Positions 34,343 through 48,211 of a DNA stretch of 64,000 nt are shown one piece after another. The notes under the pieces are model-generated. The model was not told the origin of the DNA. It saw nothing but the letters and a program-made list of their open reading frames with translations, and did not search any database. Position 1 is the first letter of the stretch, and every line of letters begins with the position of its first letter. The position numbers and the translations under genes are program-made. The DNA is from Apostichopus japonicus (Eukaryota; Echinodermata; Holothuroidea; Aspidochirotida; Stichopodidae). Where the stretch lies: the NCBI RefSeq assembly GCF_037975245.1, contig NC_092567.1, positions 2,517,714 through 2,581,713 on the forward strand, read 5' to 3'.

Positions 34343-34599
34343 CTACCTTACTATAACCTCACCAATGACAACACTTTTCGAAAGCCTTCCACCATTTAAG
34401 AAATTTTTCTTTTTTAACATTCTAAATTACTGTAGCTATTTCACACCTCCCCTACCCCCCCCCCCCCTTAAACATAAACAAACAAGAAACATGTATATTA
34501 ACAGGCAAGTCGTCTTATTTAAGTACTTCACTAGTCATATCAATGGCTCTTTCTTCAATTGTCATTGAATGAACTACTTCACCCTACAACTCTCTCCTG

Positions 34600-37500
34600 A
34601 TACCACCAACTCTACCCCTCTCTTCTAAGAGTTCATATATGTGACATCATTTTTTGAATGTTCTCTTTAAATAACACCCGTCCCGACAACATGTTCTTAT
34701 TTTTCACATTACTTTTGGAAACAAATGTATAGGCAATTACAAGAAAAATACACTTTACTGAAGAAAAAAAACACCCTAAGTATTTCAACGAATTTTCAAC
34801 GATATAATATGACTCCAACAAGGCAAACATGACTATAATGTCCATTTGGATGCCAACAAAATCAGTAAGTCATTGCATCGCCGTGTGTTTAAGTAGTGAA
34901 GCCTTGAAAATAATGAGGGCGCTTTGCGTTATACTGCAAAAAACCAGATCATTTGTACGTCTGCATATACATACATTGTGCATTCGACTTTGAAATTGAA
35001 TTTGATTTTACCGGTTTTTGTGAAAGAGTAGGTGTACTTTGCAAAACAGACACCTGTTATGGCGACCAGACTGGTAAGTACTATACTCCTGACTTAAGAA
35101 TCAAGTCTGATTTTTTGTATCGCCTCTAATGACTTGAATAAGTGGAGTGTTTGTGCAACTTTTAATATCTGGAAGTGTAATTTCATCTAAGAGGCACATG
35201 GCAAACATTTTTCTTGCTTGCATTATTTTAGTGCTCCACTCAGATATTGTCATAGTTGTCCCTTGAAAATGTAACCCTCCCCACCCTCCCCCCTTCCGCA
35301 ACTTAATTTGTGTAATACTTCCATATTAGTCTGTGCATGCAGGTCTGAGAAATAATGTTACAAATTGGGTAGTAGTTTATGCAAGATTACATATCCCACC
35401 AAGGGACAAGGCTACGTACATAGGCCTAAGTTAGGCTAAGCCTATTTCCTAGTACTGAAATGTTAGTGATAGGCCCATGATATCATAACCGTCATCCCAT
35501 GTTATTATAGCATGTGGATCTATCGTTAGGTATACATTTTTTAAGTAAAATGAGGTGGTGATTATTTTTGTCACTAGGCTTTTAGTCATATCGCATTCAA
35601 AAGGACAGCCGGTCTAGGGGCTAGGCTAATTATATCCAGGGTACCTGGAATTATAATACAGCAGCTGGGCAGACGACACTAGTAAAGTAATTATATTCCT
35701 ATGTAATTGCTTCTACTATTGCTACCTACTAATTACCTGTGAAACTACAGTCCACTGATACATTTTTCACGATTTTGGCACCCAAGTGTAGCACACGATA
35801 TCACCATTTCGAGTGGTATATGTCAACTTTATCACTTTAGTTATGTCAAAGACGTAGTATTTGCATTACAGTATTTGCAGGAGTATCAAGTTATTCATTT
35901 CTGCGACTTTTATTCCCTTTTTGCCAATATTTTGTTTACAACTTTTATTTTCTGTTTCAGCGAATTCCATCTTTGTTTTGGCGACATTTCATACTCTCTT
36001 TTAGTATGTCTAGCCTGAAGTTTAGTTATGCTACATTGCTACTCCAACTACGATAGGCTGGTAGCTGTACTAATCATATTATTAACCTATATATTTGAGC
36101 TAAAACGCAGGCTACTCCGAATTAGAAATATCTCTCGTAAGAAATATTGACCAAACTATGACATTCTTCCGACATTAAAGATGATTGATCAATGAATTAC
36201 AATTTATTTCACGATGTTCAAAACTAATTTGCAGAATGAAACTGTGAGTTAAAGAAAACAGGTTGTTACGTGTGTCTACAAAACTAAGATCGAAGACACA
36301 CTGCAGAACTAACACCCCACCAACTGCCAAATCTAAGACCCTTCTGCAAAACCATAGGGTCAATACTGAGCGGCCTTGGATACCACACATACCCCCCCCC
36401 CACCCCCCCCCCCCCACACACACACACTTTCCTTGATTTTTTTTTATTTTTGTATATTTTATTTTCGAGGATAAACGATTGGATGATAAGTAAGCACTTT
36501 GAGGCCTCTATGTGTTACCCTCTGGGTACCACCCCTATAGGAAAATCGTTGACAAGACGGAGTCGTGGCAAAATAAACCCCATGAATTTTTTTTTTTTTT
36601 AAAAACTAGGGAGTTGTGCTCCAGTCCCCTAAATAACCACTTCACTCAGCTCATCCGCCCCCCCCCCTCCCCCGTAGGTATCTTTGGCATGTGAAACAAA
36701 GATTGATAACACAAAGCTAAGAACTAACCTACACATAAATTGATCATGTGACTTCCTCTCAGCATAAGTAGGATATTGCTACCATACTTCTATAATATAC
36801 CAGTTCATTTCGGAATTGTTCATTTTAAAGCAGCTTTTTGCGTCCTTTCATATGATTTTCTCAACGTCACTGACTCCACGGTGCCATTACGACATACTTA
36901 ACTAACTGTTCAAACCTTACTTAAAAGGGTGGCATAAAAATCGAAACATTTACAACTTTCAACGTTGTTTTTCTCGAAGATATTTTCCGTTAGGAGCGCA
37001 AAAAAAAACATGGTAATATAACAATAACAATAACACCTGGTCTGGTATCTTCATATACATTGTCTATGGCAACGCATGGTATCAACGCAACTTTTTTTAA
37101 TCTAATTTTAGCAACGGCTCATAACTTAACATATTAGCTACTAACTGATTGGTTAAATTCAAACTAGTGGGTGTGGGCGAACTGTGGGATTTTGTCGGAA
37201 GACATTTTTCTCATTATCCGTAGAAGTCCTTAATTACTCTCCGAATAACGCTGTTGGCAGAAAAAAAAACTTGGCTAATATCTCTGCCTGCTGTTGTGTG
37301 ATATAATATATGTAAAAACTCGATAGACATGTCAAACATGTGGAAAGCGCCGACCACACGCAAAATGCTGCTTTAAAGAAGGAGATCCTAAGATAAAGAA
37401 TGTTAAGTTGCAACTTATTATGTCAAGTCTTTTGTGAATTCGAGAATCACCCTTTTCTGTCCTGACATTCTAGATCAGCCACTGGTTACAAGGCTACATA

Positions 37501-37688
37501 TATCATTAAACACTTCAAATGGGCTGAGTTTCGCAACTCCATACATTTTAAAATTGTTTCGTTTTTTATTCACCGTACTGTAGTTGACTCATTTATTTGC
37601 ATATATTAAAATTTCTTTTCATTGATACCAAAGTTGTGTTTGCCCACCAGAGGTGCACCTTTCGTTTTATTAATCTAATTTTCCAGTG
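34600..37688. other. No supported gene
   Basis: AT-rich DNA with poly-C runs near 36395 and 36660 and (AC)n near 36420. An isolated ATGGCGACCAGACTG followed by gtaagt at 35059-35079 (+) could be a start exon, but no partner exon was found. Confidence 0.3.

Positions 37689-37760
<72 letters not shown>
37689..37760. repeat. (TA)n array
   Basis: About 70 bp of pure (TA)n. Confidence 0.95.
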
Positions 37761-37761
<1 letters not shown>

Positions 37762-38163
37762 TGATATTCTTAACAACATCCAGGCATTTTAAACACAAAT
37801 TCGGGGACCTTCCCCTGCCCCTTCTATTACCCCCTCTTAGGTAATGTCTTCAGTTATTTGTTTCCTACAAATTGAGATTAATAAATGTGTTAATAAAAAC
37901 AAAGTGAAACTTTTCTTGGGAAAGAATCTTCCTTTAGTTCAATCTCTACTAACCATGCATGCTTAATCATAGAATGAGATGAAAATCTCTTATGATTTTT
38001 CTGTGCAAAATGCACCGAAATCAAAACCAAAGTGCAAACATCTCACTCTAAATTGACGTTGGGTGGATGTAGGACTTTGCTCTTGAATTGGTTCTGAATT
38101 GCTCAAAGCCATCTGAGTTAATATTGACAAATGTCTGAAACTAGTGTTATATTGATATATGTA

Positions 38164-38458
38164 CAGGCGCGTAGACAAGGGGGGGGGGGGCGAAGGGGCG
38201 CCCCCCTTTGAGCATATTTTTTACGTTTTTATGATATCGCTAGTAATTTCAAATATAAAATGCTTAAATGCAACTTGCAAGGCCTGGGAAGTGACATTTC
38301 CAGCCATCTGGGAGGCACTTTCGGACAAAATTTTATTTTACGCTCCGTGCCAACTATGGTGGCGCTACGCTTAGATAGTATCCAACGCCGAATCTACGGC
38401 TCTGATATCTTCCTTACAAGTTCGCCCCTCTTTTGGCAAATTCCTAGCTACGCGGCTG
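38164..38458 (+). mobile_element. Non-autonomous hAT-like element, family C, with target duplication
   Basis: Begins CAGGCGCGTAGACAAGG; its right end read on the minus strand begins CAGCCGCGTAGCTAGG. Flanks tatatgta and catatgta match in 7 of 8 positions. Carries the shared cassette (gtggcgctacgcttagatag) and encodes nothing. Confidence 0.75.
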
Positions 38459-39465
38459 CATATGTATATTTTCATCGTGGGTATTATTTTAAAACAAGTA
38501 TAGTATCGGTTTACTCTTGACTCTAGCAACCGTTTAACATTATGTAGGTCTTTTACATTACAATGCGTTTAAAATGTCATATTTAAGGTGCATCAAATAC
38601 ATTATTTTGAATTACAAAACAAACAAATACGATTTGTACATTTAATTGTTTGTCAAAAATGTAAACTTTTGTAATGTTGATGTATTTGTAATCTCTGTTT
38701 TATTAATATACTACCAACTACTATTAATTGAATTAGTTGACTTGTCTAATTGGAATCAATGTCAGTGGCATAATTACGAGGGACACGCATGCCCCTCTCC
38801 AATCGGAAAGTCTGCATTTACCCAAACCCTGCCATCGTTACGGAAAGTGCAATATTTCATATTTGGCATGCACGTCTAGTCAGTCGGATATATTAATATC
38901 ATGTACACGTTAACTGATGAAGACGTGGTTTGTTTGAATTCCCGTTATGATGGTTACCATTGTATAACTTAAGAAACAAGAGAATACATATAACACTCTG
39001 ATTGATGTTCTCCGCGAGTTTTAATAAAATATCAACATTGTTATTACAATTGTTAGTACAAATCTAAAATGTTCCATGAGTTTTACGACATCTCAACCAG
39101 CATTTTCCCTTTCTGTTATATGATCTTATAAACAGCTGAGCAACATTCTGGTGAAACTTTCACTTAATTCAGAGGGATGTACCGAACAGTTTTACTGTTA
39201 TTGCTGCACATCCACTTACAACAAATTGCTTTGTTTTTCCTTATATACCAGTTCATTGTTTTGACCTTGAAAGAGACGCGTGTCTAGTTTACCTAAAGAA
39301 GTTGCAGGTGCATATAAGGTCAATGTCCGTGATGCATTTCAAATTGTAAAAGAAACACATTATTTTGCCGTCCCATAAAAGTAAATGGAAATATGTAAGA
39401 ACTACAAAAAATCATCAGCAAGTGTGTAACAATAGCATCACACCTATTTGCTATGGCACTGGTGA
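38459..39465. other. No gene seen
   Basis: AT-rich spacer between the family C element and the minisatellite. Confidence 0.4.
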
Positions 39466-40006
39466 GATAATAACCCTCATAGTATCGATGATATACCAAC
39501 CATCATAGCATCGATGAGATACTAATTATCATAGCATCGATGAGATACTAAACACCATGGCACCGATGAGATACTGACCATCATAGCATCAATGATATAC
39601 CAACCACCATATCATCGATGAGATACTAACCATCATGGCACCGATGATATAATAACCACCATAGCATCGATGAGATACTAATCATCATAGCATCGATGAG
39701 ATACTAACCACCATGGCACCGATGAGATACTAACCATCATAGCATAGATAGGTTACTATGATATACTTACAATCATAGCATCGATAAGATACTAACCACC
39801 ATGGCACCGATAAGATACTAACCATCATAGCATAGATAGGTTACTAACCATCGTAGCATTGATGATATACTTACAATCATAGCATCGATGAGATACTAAC
39901 CACCATGACACCGATAAGATACTAACCATCATAGCATAGATAGGTTACTAACCATTATAGCATCGATTAGATACTAACCATCATAGCATCAATGATATAC
40001 TAACCA
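39466..40006. repeat. 26-bp minisatellite, about 20 copies
   Basis: Unit catagcatcgatgagatact plus aaccat, with two main variants (catagcatcgatgag and catggcaccgatgag) interspersed. Contains the ATCGAT palindrome in each unit. No coding content. Confidence 0.93.
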
Positions 40007-40458
40007 TGTAGCTACTTATATACTGCGCTTATCGGCTATAGTAACAGAGCTGTTGGAACCTAATTGAATTGGTTATTCTGCATGTGTTTGAATTGGTTTT
40101 CAATACGACAATTGGAACCAACATCAAAACAAATTTAGGATTAGGAATGTTTGAAGTTATGGTGTACTCATGTCATTTTCCAACTTGTTAACGGTGTTAT
40201 TTTATAAGCCGATTGTATATATCTTATAAATTCAATATAAGTGACCAAGAGATAAAGCCGTGCACCCTCTTGTATGCTGTTTGCATGAGCTTGCTGTATA
40301 GCTTGTGAATACTTGGTGTGTTGGTTGATAGGAGCATGTCAGATTAGTGTGTCATTGAGCGGTACCTTTTTAGTGTTAGCGTACTAAATTTGGGACCAAT
40401 ACAGCAGACCGTCAACCTCCAGCATTCATAACCTCAAATCCCATCGCTGGCTTCATTA

Positions 40459-40480
40459 GTCTATGAGTGTACTCATAGAC
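40459..40480. repeat. Perfect 10-bp inverted repeat
   Basis: gtctatgagt, two-base spacer, actcatagac. Isolated; no terminator or RNA context. Confidence 0.7.
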
Positions 40481-42015
40481 GCTAACGTGGATTTGCGAAA
40501 TCACAGATGACGTTATTGGCTTTCCTCAAATTCCTAAAAATAGTTTTTTTTTATCCGGAGTTCAGAGAGCGTTACGTGTTTTTTTAAATTTTATTTCAAA
40601 GTACGAGTAAATATTTCTAGCTTGTGTGTGTGCTGGTGCATGGTTTGTGATAATTGGCGTCAGTCTATGAAACAGCTTTATAAGATGAAACCTCTATACT
40701 TCAATCTGAGTATAATGAAACCTTCGGTTGCGAATATTCGTATGTTTGATTTATTAGTATATATCACTTAAAATTTGTTTTAATCATCCAAAATGTTTAA
40801 TTGATAAATTACTTTTTATTAGCTGATGATATTTGATATTTGGGAAATACGCAGACCCTCTATCAAAGTGAGCTCTCCTCAATTACGCAGCTACGATTGA
40901 GACATTTCAGAACATGTAACTGAACCGGCTTGGTCGCAATATGACCTTAAAGCTACAGCCTAGTTTGTACTGAGCGACACACACATCTCAAATAACGTTT
41001 TGTGGTAAATATTTAACAATGATATTCAGTACAAATAATAAACAAAGGGACAATCCGCGGAGTTGCATATCTCATTGCAATCACACTGAAATATACTGAA
41101 ACTTCCATGCAATTAACCAATGTTGAACAAACGTATTGTATAAGCTTGTTTTTTTACTTATCATAACAGTGTATGGTGCGAAACTGCAATACTTTTTTCG
41201 GTTATTGGACAAGTCTATGCCGAGCAGTGTTTCCGCTAAGCCGCTATGACGCGATTTTGACGCAATTGGCTTGCCGATTTGACGCACTGGAGTTAAGAGA
41301 GAGGGAAAAAAGAGGGTTTCATTTCCTCCATAATTTTATACAGTGTGAATGAAAACAAAAAAACGTTTCAAAGGGCATGGTGTTCAGAACTTCAACTTGA
41401 AGTGCAGAATTTATTACTGTAAATTGTTTCCAATTTATCGTTAGACATGTTAAATTAGCGATCGTTAACTGTACCGTATAACTATGTTTTTTTTACAGTC
41501 ACGTACATTTAGCTCTCTTGCTGTAAAGCTAAATCATAGTACGTAACGTTAACGTGCACGTGCACTGATGCATTGCCTACACTACGATGGTTCGCAATAC
41601 CAGTGTACTAAATATATAGCTGTATAGCCTACCTTACATGACATTGCAAGTAGTGCACTATTTGAGCCAAATTTAGCTTGTAAAAATAAAGAGTAATACG
41701 CAACGAACTAATTTATTATTATATAGCAATCATCGTTTAAATAAATTTCAGGGTTCCATGCCTCAATTTAAAATCAGACATTGGATTGGCCGATGCTACC
41801 GTAGTACTACTACGGTCGGCAAAATGTAAAATCGTTAAAAGTCACGCAAACATTTACCGATTGTGTTTTTGGTTCAATTAAATAATTTGGTGGGAATTTT
41901 TGCCCGTCTTGTTTTCATATGAACCGTATACTTCACTAAAAAGAAACAATTGTAAATTCCTCATCAAGTTTCACAAGACAAACTATTACTATTGGTGATG
42001 TGCGGGCTGACATGC
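40481..42015. other. No gene seen
   Basis: AT-rich. The minus-strand frame at 41081-41287 has no recognisable domain. Confidence 0.4.
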
Positions 42016-43734
42016 CAAGTGGCGTCGCCAAGGGGGGGGGGGCAGGGGGCACGTGCCCCCCTGGAAAACCTAGTGCCCCCCGAGTGCCCCCCATCTGAGA
42101 TTTGGGTTGGTAAAAATATATATATCTATTTTGTTATATTCAACTCCCATCATCTGAGTTGGTTTTTCATAAGGACAAAGAAGCACAGTAATTCGTATTT
42201 TCTTCAAATGAGCTGCGAAAAAAATGAAAAAGTTTATCCTTGAACGTCGGGTATCGAAGTCGTAACCCGCGCCATCACAACATGTGTCGATATTTACATT
42301 GAATGTGTCAGTGCTCACGCCATACCAGCGGATATACACGCCCGCTTCGCGAGCTACATGACTGTGAGAAGGGAGGGTACTGCAATATGTTGCCTTGGTC
42401 TGAGGTTGACAGGTTAGGAGCTGACGAAATGTGAGAATGTGAGGGTCCGCAGGCACCATACTTGCCTATATTTGTGGACCCATATATTAACCCTGTTGTG
42501 TAGGGGGTGCAGAGGTCATTTGAGGTCAGATGCTTGTAGGAACAAATGGCGAATGTTCACACCTGCATACTGAGCCATACTCGATGTGTGATCAAACTTT
42601 GGATTGCATGGTGAGATCCATGATAGGAGCCAATAACGATGCTGGAACCTGTTACATCTTAATAGATAATGGGCGAAAACGAGAAGGACAACAAAGGAGT
42701 CGGGGGTCATGCACACATTAATTTAACAAATGTCAGTTCTATTGATATAGGGTTAGGCATAATATCGACAGCATGTGGTTCATATCCTCTGCAAAATTCT
42801 GCGCCTTGTTAAAATCATTACCTCAAAAATAGCAATTTCTGGAGATATCTTCAGATCGAATTTAGCATCAAATGTGGCAGCATTTTGCATCTAGCCCATC
42901 CTCCGTATGCGAAAATTTTCCAAAGGGGGAGGGGGCAGTGGCGGCGGAACCGGGGGGCTTGGGGGGCTCAGCCCTCCCCCCAATGAAAAAGTTGAGGGGG
43001 CAAATGCATGATAAGCCCCCCCCCCCCAATATTTACCAAGGCTCCGAAGCGTGCATCTGCCCATTTTTCAATGCATACTTGTCGATCTGTCCGATGCACA
43101 CGTATACTATATAGGTGTAATGATTTTAATAAATGCTGGGGGACCCTCGGCCCGTCCCCTGGCTATAGACCACATTGTCACCCCAACCGCGTCTTCACGC
43201 CCCGTGAAAATTGAAGCAGTGAGTATGAGTACCGGTAAGCGCAACACTACTTCGCCTTAGGCCAATGACTTGCTTTATTTCAGCCACTTCTCCAACATTC
43301 CCTTACTACACTCAAAAACGTCTTTGCGAGTACACTACGAGTAATAGCTACTCTCTTAAAACACCATCGAATATACAAATTACAATGTTTTTACAGACTT
43401 TTACGTGCAATCTGAGAAATTACAGGCTTGAGACCCATATTTTAGGGCTAGGTATTCGCAGCATAAAACACTGCCGTTTCCGGCCATCTGGGGGTTTGAA
43501 AAACCCAAAATTTTCCTGTGCGCTCCGCGCCAACTGATGGTGGCGCTTCGCTTAGATAGTCTCTACACATTAGCCCCCCCCAATAATTTTCCCGTTCCGC
43601 CGCGCCTGGAGGGGCTACCCCCTCCCCTTAGACCCCTCACCCAGGACGGCGATCCGTATCCACCTAAGTGCCCCCCATCAAATGATGGTGCCCCCTGTGC
43701 CCCCCCCAGACTGAAAAGTCTGGTGACGCCACTG
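42016..43734. mobile_element. Candidate hAT-like element, family E, with a nested insertion
   Basis: Left end caagtggcgtcgccaagg. Right end read on the minus strand: cagtggcgtcaccagact. Both are followed inward by G-runs and a 'gggggcac' word. The ends match imperfectly and no exact 8-bp duplication was found, so the boundaries are provisional. A family A element (42936-43608) lies inside. Confidence 0.5.
42936..43608 (+). mobile_element. Non-autonomous hAT-like element, family A, copy 1
   Basis: Starts CAGTGGCGGCGGAACCGG; the right end read on the minus strand starts CAGGCGCGGCGGAACGGG. Homologous in inverse orientation to 48212-48739 along its length, with about 140 bp extra in this copy (43120-43260). 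Flanks ggaggggg and gaggggct are only an approximate duplication. Confidence 0.75.
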
Positions 43735-44418
43735 CATGCATGACGAGAGGTCAACGGGACAATACTTTGAAAATCCAATATCTGTTGATCTCCAAGAAGT
43801 TTCAAGAAGTCGGGAAGGTAAAATTTCGTAGGAACTTTACCATTAGAAAGTAACGATCGTTATGCTATATAGTTTAAAGTTTATCCCGGTATAAAACCAA
43901 ACTGATCCTCTCAACAAACGTAATCCTCCACAAAGAATCATCTTCTCAGCCCACGAAAAGATGTAGGTCTCTGAATACTATATTGATCCTTAATTCATGG
44001 TAGCATATAGCCTACATCCATCTGGAATGTCGTAATCAATGCGAAAGAATCACAAGGTAAAATCCTGGGATATTGATCCAATAATATTAATTGATAATAA
44101 TAATTACAAAAATATTTCCATACATGTAGAGCACGATGAGAAGGTTGCATTGTTTTTTTTAATTTGATGCATTTGAGGTAAATATTATTTTACTAAATGG
44201 TTACACTATCACCCGCATCCCTGTACGTTCAATTGCTTATGTTGGATTTGATGCACGAGCAACGAGCTTATTCAACTATCATTAATACAATACTGTATGA
44301 CTAGATGCAGAACACCAGTGCCTGGAATGTTTGCAAAGCCACCTGCGGTTTTCTTTTCTTTCATTTCTTCTTCGGAACAAAGAATGTGATTTTACGCGTA
44401 TTGTTATGCTAATCTTAC
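43735..44418. other. No gene seen; intron side of the exon at 44419
   Basis: AT-rich, no further exon with matching phase recognised downstream on the minus strand. Confidence 0.35.
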
Positions 44419-44593
44419 CGGATGTGTCCTCGCATGTCGAAAGTATTCCTGAATCATGTGTATGACAAAGCAAACCACTCATTATATATTCCAGTTTTAT
44501 TCTGTCGGAAAAAAAAGTTGGATTATCGCTCGATGCAAGTCTTGTTTTGAGCCAGTACTCCAGGTTATTCAAGTAAAAATGAAAGCTTATCGG
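44419..44593 (-). CDS. Candidate exon, second half of an Ig-type module
   Basis: Acceptor (attttatag) and donor (gtaaga) enclose 175 bp, phase 0 to 1. It reads ISFHFYLNNLEYWLKTRLA, then FFSDRIKLEYIMSGLLC and HTHDSGILSTCEDTSG. The 'HDSG...STCE' end resembles the F-strand 'D-x-G-x-Y-x-C' motif of Ig domains. Phase 0 matches the exon at 45652-45767, and the pair gives a 97-codon 1-1 module. Downstream exons were not found. Confidence 0.45.
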
Positions 44594-45651
44594 CTATAAA
44601 ATTGGATATTGGGTTACAAATCAGACCGATAATCCGCTTAATTATCGGAGTTTATCATTGTTAGGGTTTTTCGATCGAATAAATCGGATTTATAGGCCGA
44701 TTAACCTGGATAATCGTTTGTATTCATATACGCCAAATATCCATAACGAGCAATATCTCTATCGTCGTGCAGGCATTAAATTCTGTACATAAACACAAGT
44801 TTGTCTTTTTACTACTATGGCATGACTTTATATATCATTCAAACTGATTTATAAGTACATTTTGCCTGCAAATGTATAGTTGTATTCACAACCTAAGCGA
44901 AACCAAATCGGTTATAAAAACAACCACAATCTTCTCCTAATAAATGAACAAAGCTTTTACAGTAGTAAGCTGTACATTACTCTGGTTCCACCTTTGTTTT
45001 TCTTGATGTTTATATCTGTATCATTATGTTCTTTGAATATTCATTCTTGTGAACATCAACAACTAACTTACGTCAGAGCGGCACTTCCAATCTCGAATAT
45101 TTAGGTTGATTTTTAGGGAATCTGTTATTTACTTCAGGAATACCGTAGCAAAATTTTTAGTTGAAATTGTTGTGCTTAATTAAAAAAAAACAGTAACTTA
45201 AAGTTTGGATGTTTCCAGTTCATCTTTAGTTCTTCGAAGGATTAAATCTAGATTAAAAAAAAACTATCTAGGTGACGACAAGTTGCAAGCTTCATTTTCT
45301 TTATTGGTAACTCTCATATTTGAATTTGGTAAGGCAATGTTCATGGTAAAATATTGAATCACATGTGACCTCAGTAGAACCTAAGTAGTGTAACTTATCC
45401 ACGCCAAACTCCCCCCCCCCCCATCCACGGCCCCAGTGCAGTCTTGTCATAATATATGTGATGATGCATATCTTAAACGCACCAACAATTGATCGTGGCG
45501 TCACATATGCTTATGTGTCCAGATTTTCAGCCACCGCCTTCCCTTTCGTATTTTCAACTTTGATGTGTGTTCTGTTGTATTGTTTACTAATATAATGACT
45601 ACTATCAGTACGTTGACTAATTAAACACCTTAAACAAGGAACAATCATTAC

Positions 45652-45767
45652 CTCATCAGTGAACTTTGTATCAATCTGATAATACCGCTTATTAGGATGA
45701 ATTACCACAATGTCAGCTTGCGGTATACCACAAACAGCGGTGTTAACGAGACAATATATCTCTTTTA
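45652..45767 (-). CDS. Candidate exon, first half of an Ig-type module
   Basis: Acceptor (gtggtcttgcag) and donor (gtaatg) enclose 116 bp, phase 1 to 0. It reads KEIYCLVNTAVCGIPQADIV, then HPNKRYYQIDTKFTDE. Joined by phase to the exon at 44419-44593. Same strand and 1-1 module phase as the Ig-domain gene at 16.6-20.3 kb, so a related receptor gene is possible. No signal-peptide exon found. Confidence 0.45.
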
Positions 45768-48203
45768 CTGCAAGACCACAAAATCACACAATGAAGGATG
45801 AAAGAAGTCATTTTTATCTCAATACATTACACGTATGGAGATATTGTAACAGTAAAAAAATTTTCAGCGTTTTCATACAAAGTTCTTTTTTCTCTGGAAT
45901 TTCCAGAGAAAGCATATATCATATAGGCCAAAAAAAAAAACTATTTTTTATTCGAGAATTTTATCTCATTCTATGACTCTTTCACCGATTTATGTCCAAT
46001 TCGGCTCCAAAAACCGTTTTGGCGAGCCATTTTTGCACACGCTCCGAAACTTGTGTTATTGCGCAATCGTTAAACACTTCGCAAAAGCGGTGAAATGCAT
46101 TGTGGGAGCTAAGCCCATCACTATTTTTTAGTACACTGCGGCTTGGATATCGTCTGAAAATCCGTTTTAATACATATTCATAAAGCAGCAATCGAATTGT
46201 TTAAAGTAAAACATTGAACTAAAGAAGTTGAATATTCATTAAATATCTGTTTGCGACGATGTCGGAATCACAATGTGGATGAAATTCGGATTTTTTTTGC
46301 CTCGGCATGAGAAAATAAAAACGAAACGTAAGTAAAATCCTTTCATCTTTCGAATTGCACAATTTCCGTTTTCAAGAAAGTACCACCTCCATCGTCCGGT
46401 CGATTGTTTAAAACAAGTTAAACAATGATTTGAGGCTAAATTCGTAGTTTTCCAGCATTCTGGGTTGAATTAAAATGACATTTTTAAGGTTGCACTTGTG
46501 AACGGGCATCAACGTATCCTATCGTGGTTAATTGCATATGTACATTTATATGCACGTTACCATAGTGTGTAGCCTATGGTTGTAGTTTTAAGTATTCTAT
46601 AGTGCAGTGTATTCATATTACGGGACCGTGTGTTCATGAATTATGAATATGATGTTTGCCATCAAGACATTGTTTACGAATACAATGTCGTTGCCTTTAA
46701 TTTTGGAGGACTTAGTAGTAGGGTAGTGATAGTACAACTACAAAATACTAAGCCTATGCTGGTATTATTAGTTTACTACTGACTAGAACTGTCACTGGTG
46801 GTTTTCAGCACTGGCAATACCTTCATGCCCAGTACATATAATAGTTTCATGGTGGGCTCATAATTGACGCACTTAAGGATTGGATTGACGATGTCTGTCA
46901 ACATAAAATCCAAATCACTCAACTGCATGCATTTTTCATATGTGTAGTTCCTCACAAATGTAATGATCTCAAAATATTTATTGTTCGTACAATTGAGAAG
47001 AATTTGACCTCAAAATGGATAAGTGTGCACTGAATTTTCGAACACTGTTTGCAACGCATTTTGGCAGTATTCTTTTGTTTATGAATTCATATAGCAGTTA
47101 TTTTTTTTTTTTTTTTTTTTTTGGGGTGGGGTTGGTTGTGCATGTGCCTATTTCACTTTGTTTCGAAGTTCTTCCCTGTAATGCTGTATGTGTCTGTCAT
47201 TTTCAGAGAGAAAATGCATTTACAAGTTCCACTACAACGTGTTACCTTCGTTATTGCTGTTCTCTTCGACCACATATATTAGCCTATTACACCACACTAA
47301 GTCAACGGGAAATCTGCCTAACCGTAGGTTTGCATTTTTTTTTTAAATCACACTTTGCGTAGGATTCGGGTAATAAATTAGCAACCGGGTAGTATTGCGT
47401 CGGGCAGGTACCCGGATAACATGTGCAAACACTAGTTTGGCTTGTTGCATTTAATAGCAATGTTAAGTCATTCGTCATGTGACTTTATATATTGTCTCCT
47501 ATTATCCAACGTTCTGTTTTTATTTTTGTTTTCTCTCATTTTCAGGACTCTTTCTGCATCTGCAGGTTGGATTCTCCTATGTGGGCACTTGGGATATTGT
47601 AACTTTTTGGACTTCTTAGTTCTTAATTTAATTCAGTACTTTTCACTCCATTTCATTCATTGCCTTGATTCAATAAACTTTGATTAACCTTGAAAAAACA
47701 CATTCCTGTTATATTATTTTGCACTAAATCGTACATTCATATTCACCAGTGTGAAGAAAACTTAACAAGAAGTTACTACATAAGATGTACATTTCACGTA
47801 TCCAAATATACTTTTCAATTCATCACGAAGATGAGCTGATTGATCTCTAGGAACCTGATACATCATAAACTATATGACCAAAAAGTCCAACAGAGACTGA
47901 CCCAAGATGAAGGATATCACATAAAAAAAGTTCTTAAATATTCTATGACATTAATAAACCTTGCAACGCCGTTCTCTGGACAAACAGGCAATGGGCGCTA
48001 AAGGCAACACTCGCAGGATGAAATGTAACCTGCAGAGACTTTTCGTTGCAAAGCAGCATAAATGCAAGTTCTGTATTTGTAGTACCATGAATTGATATTG
48101 ATAATTGTAGAGACAGAGCAAAGATATGAAACTAGGAATTGAAATTAGAACTTCCAGTATTGAGATACTGCGTCATTGATGGTCTTGTTATTGCCAGACA
48201 TCA
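45768..48203. other. No supported gene
   Basis: AT-rich with a T-run at 47101 and a G-rich patch after it. Open frames at 45982-46191 (minus), 47015-47362 and 47442-47687 (plus) have no recognisable domains; the last ends at aataaa near 47675. Confidence 0.4.
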
Positions 48204-48211
48204 ATATAGGT

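Noticed and set aside
35059-35079. Start exon ATGGCGACCAGACTG with a gtaagt donor
   Set aside because: Too short to separate from chance; no second exon found.
42016-43734. Perfect target duplication around the family E element
   Set aside because: Flanks tgacatgc and catgcatg share only a catgc word, so the boundaries stay provisional.
45982-46191. Possible small gene on the minus strand
   Set aside because: Open frame with mixed composition but no domain, splice signal or partner exon that I could support.
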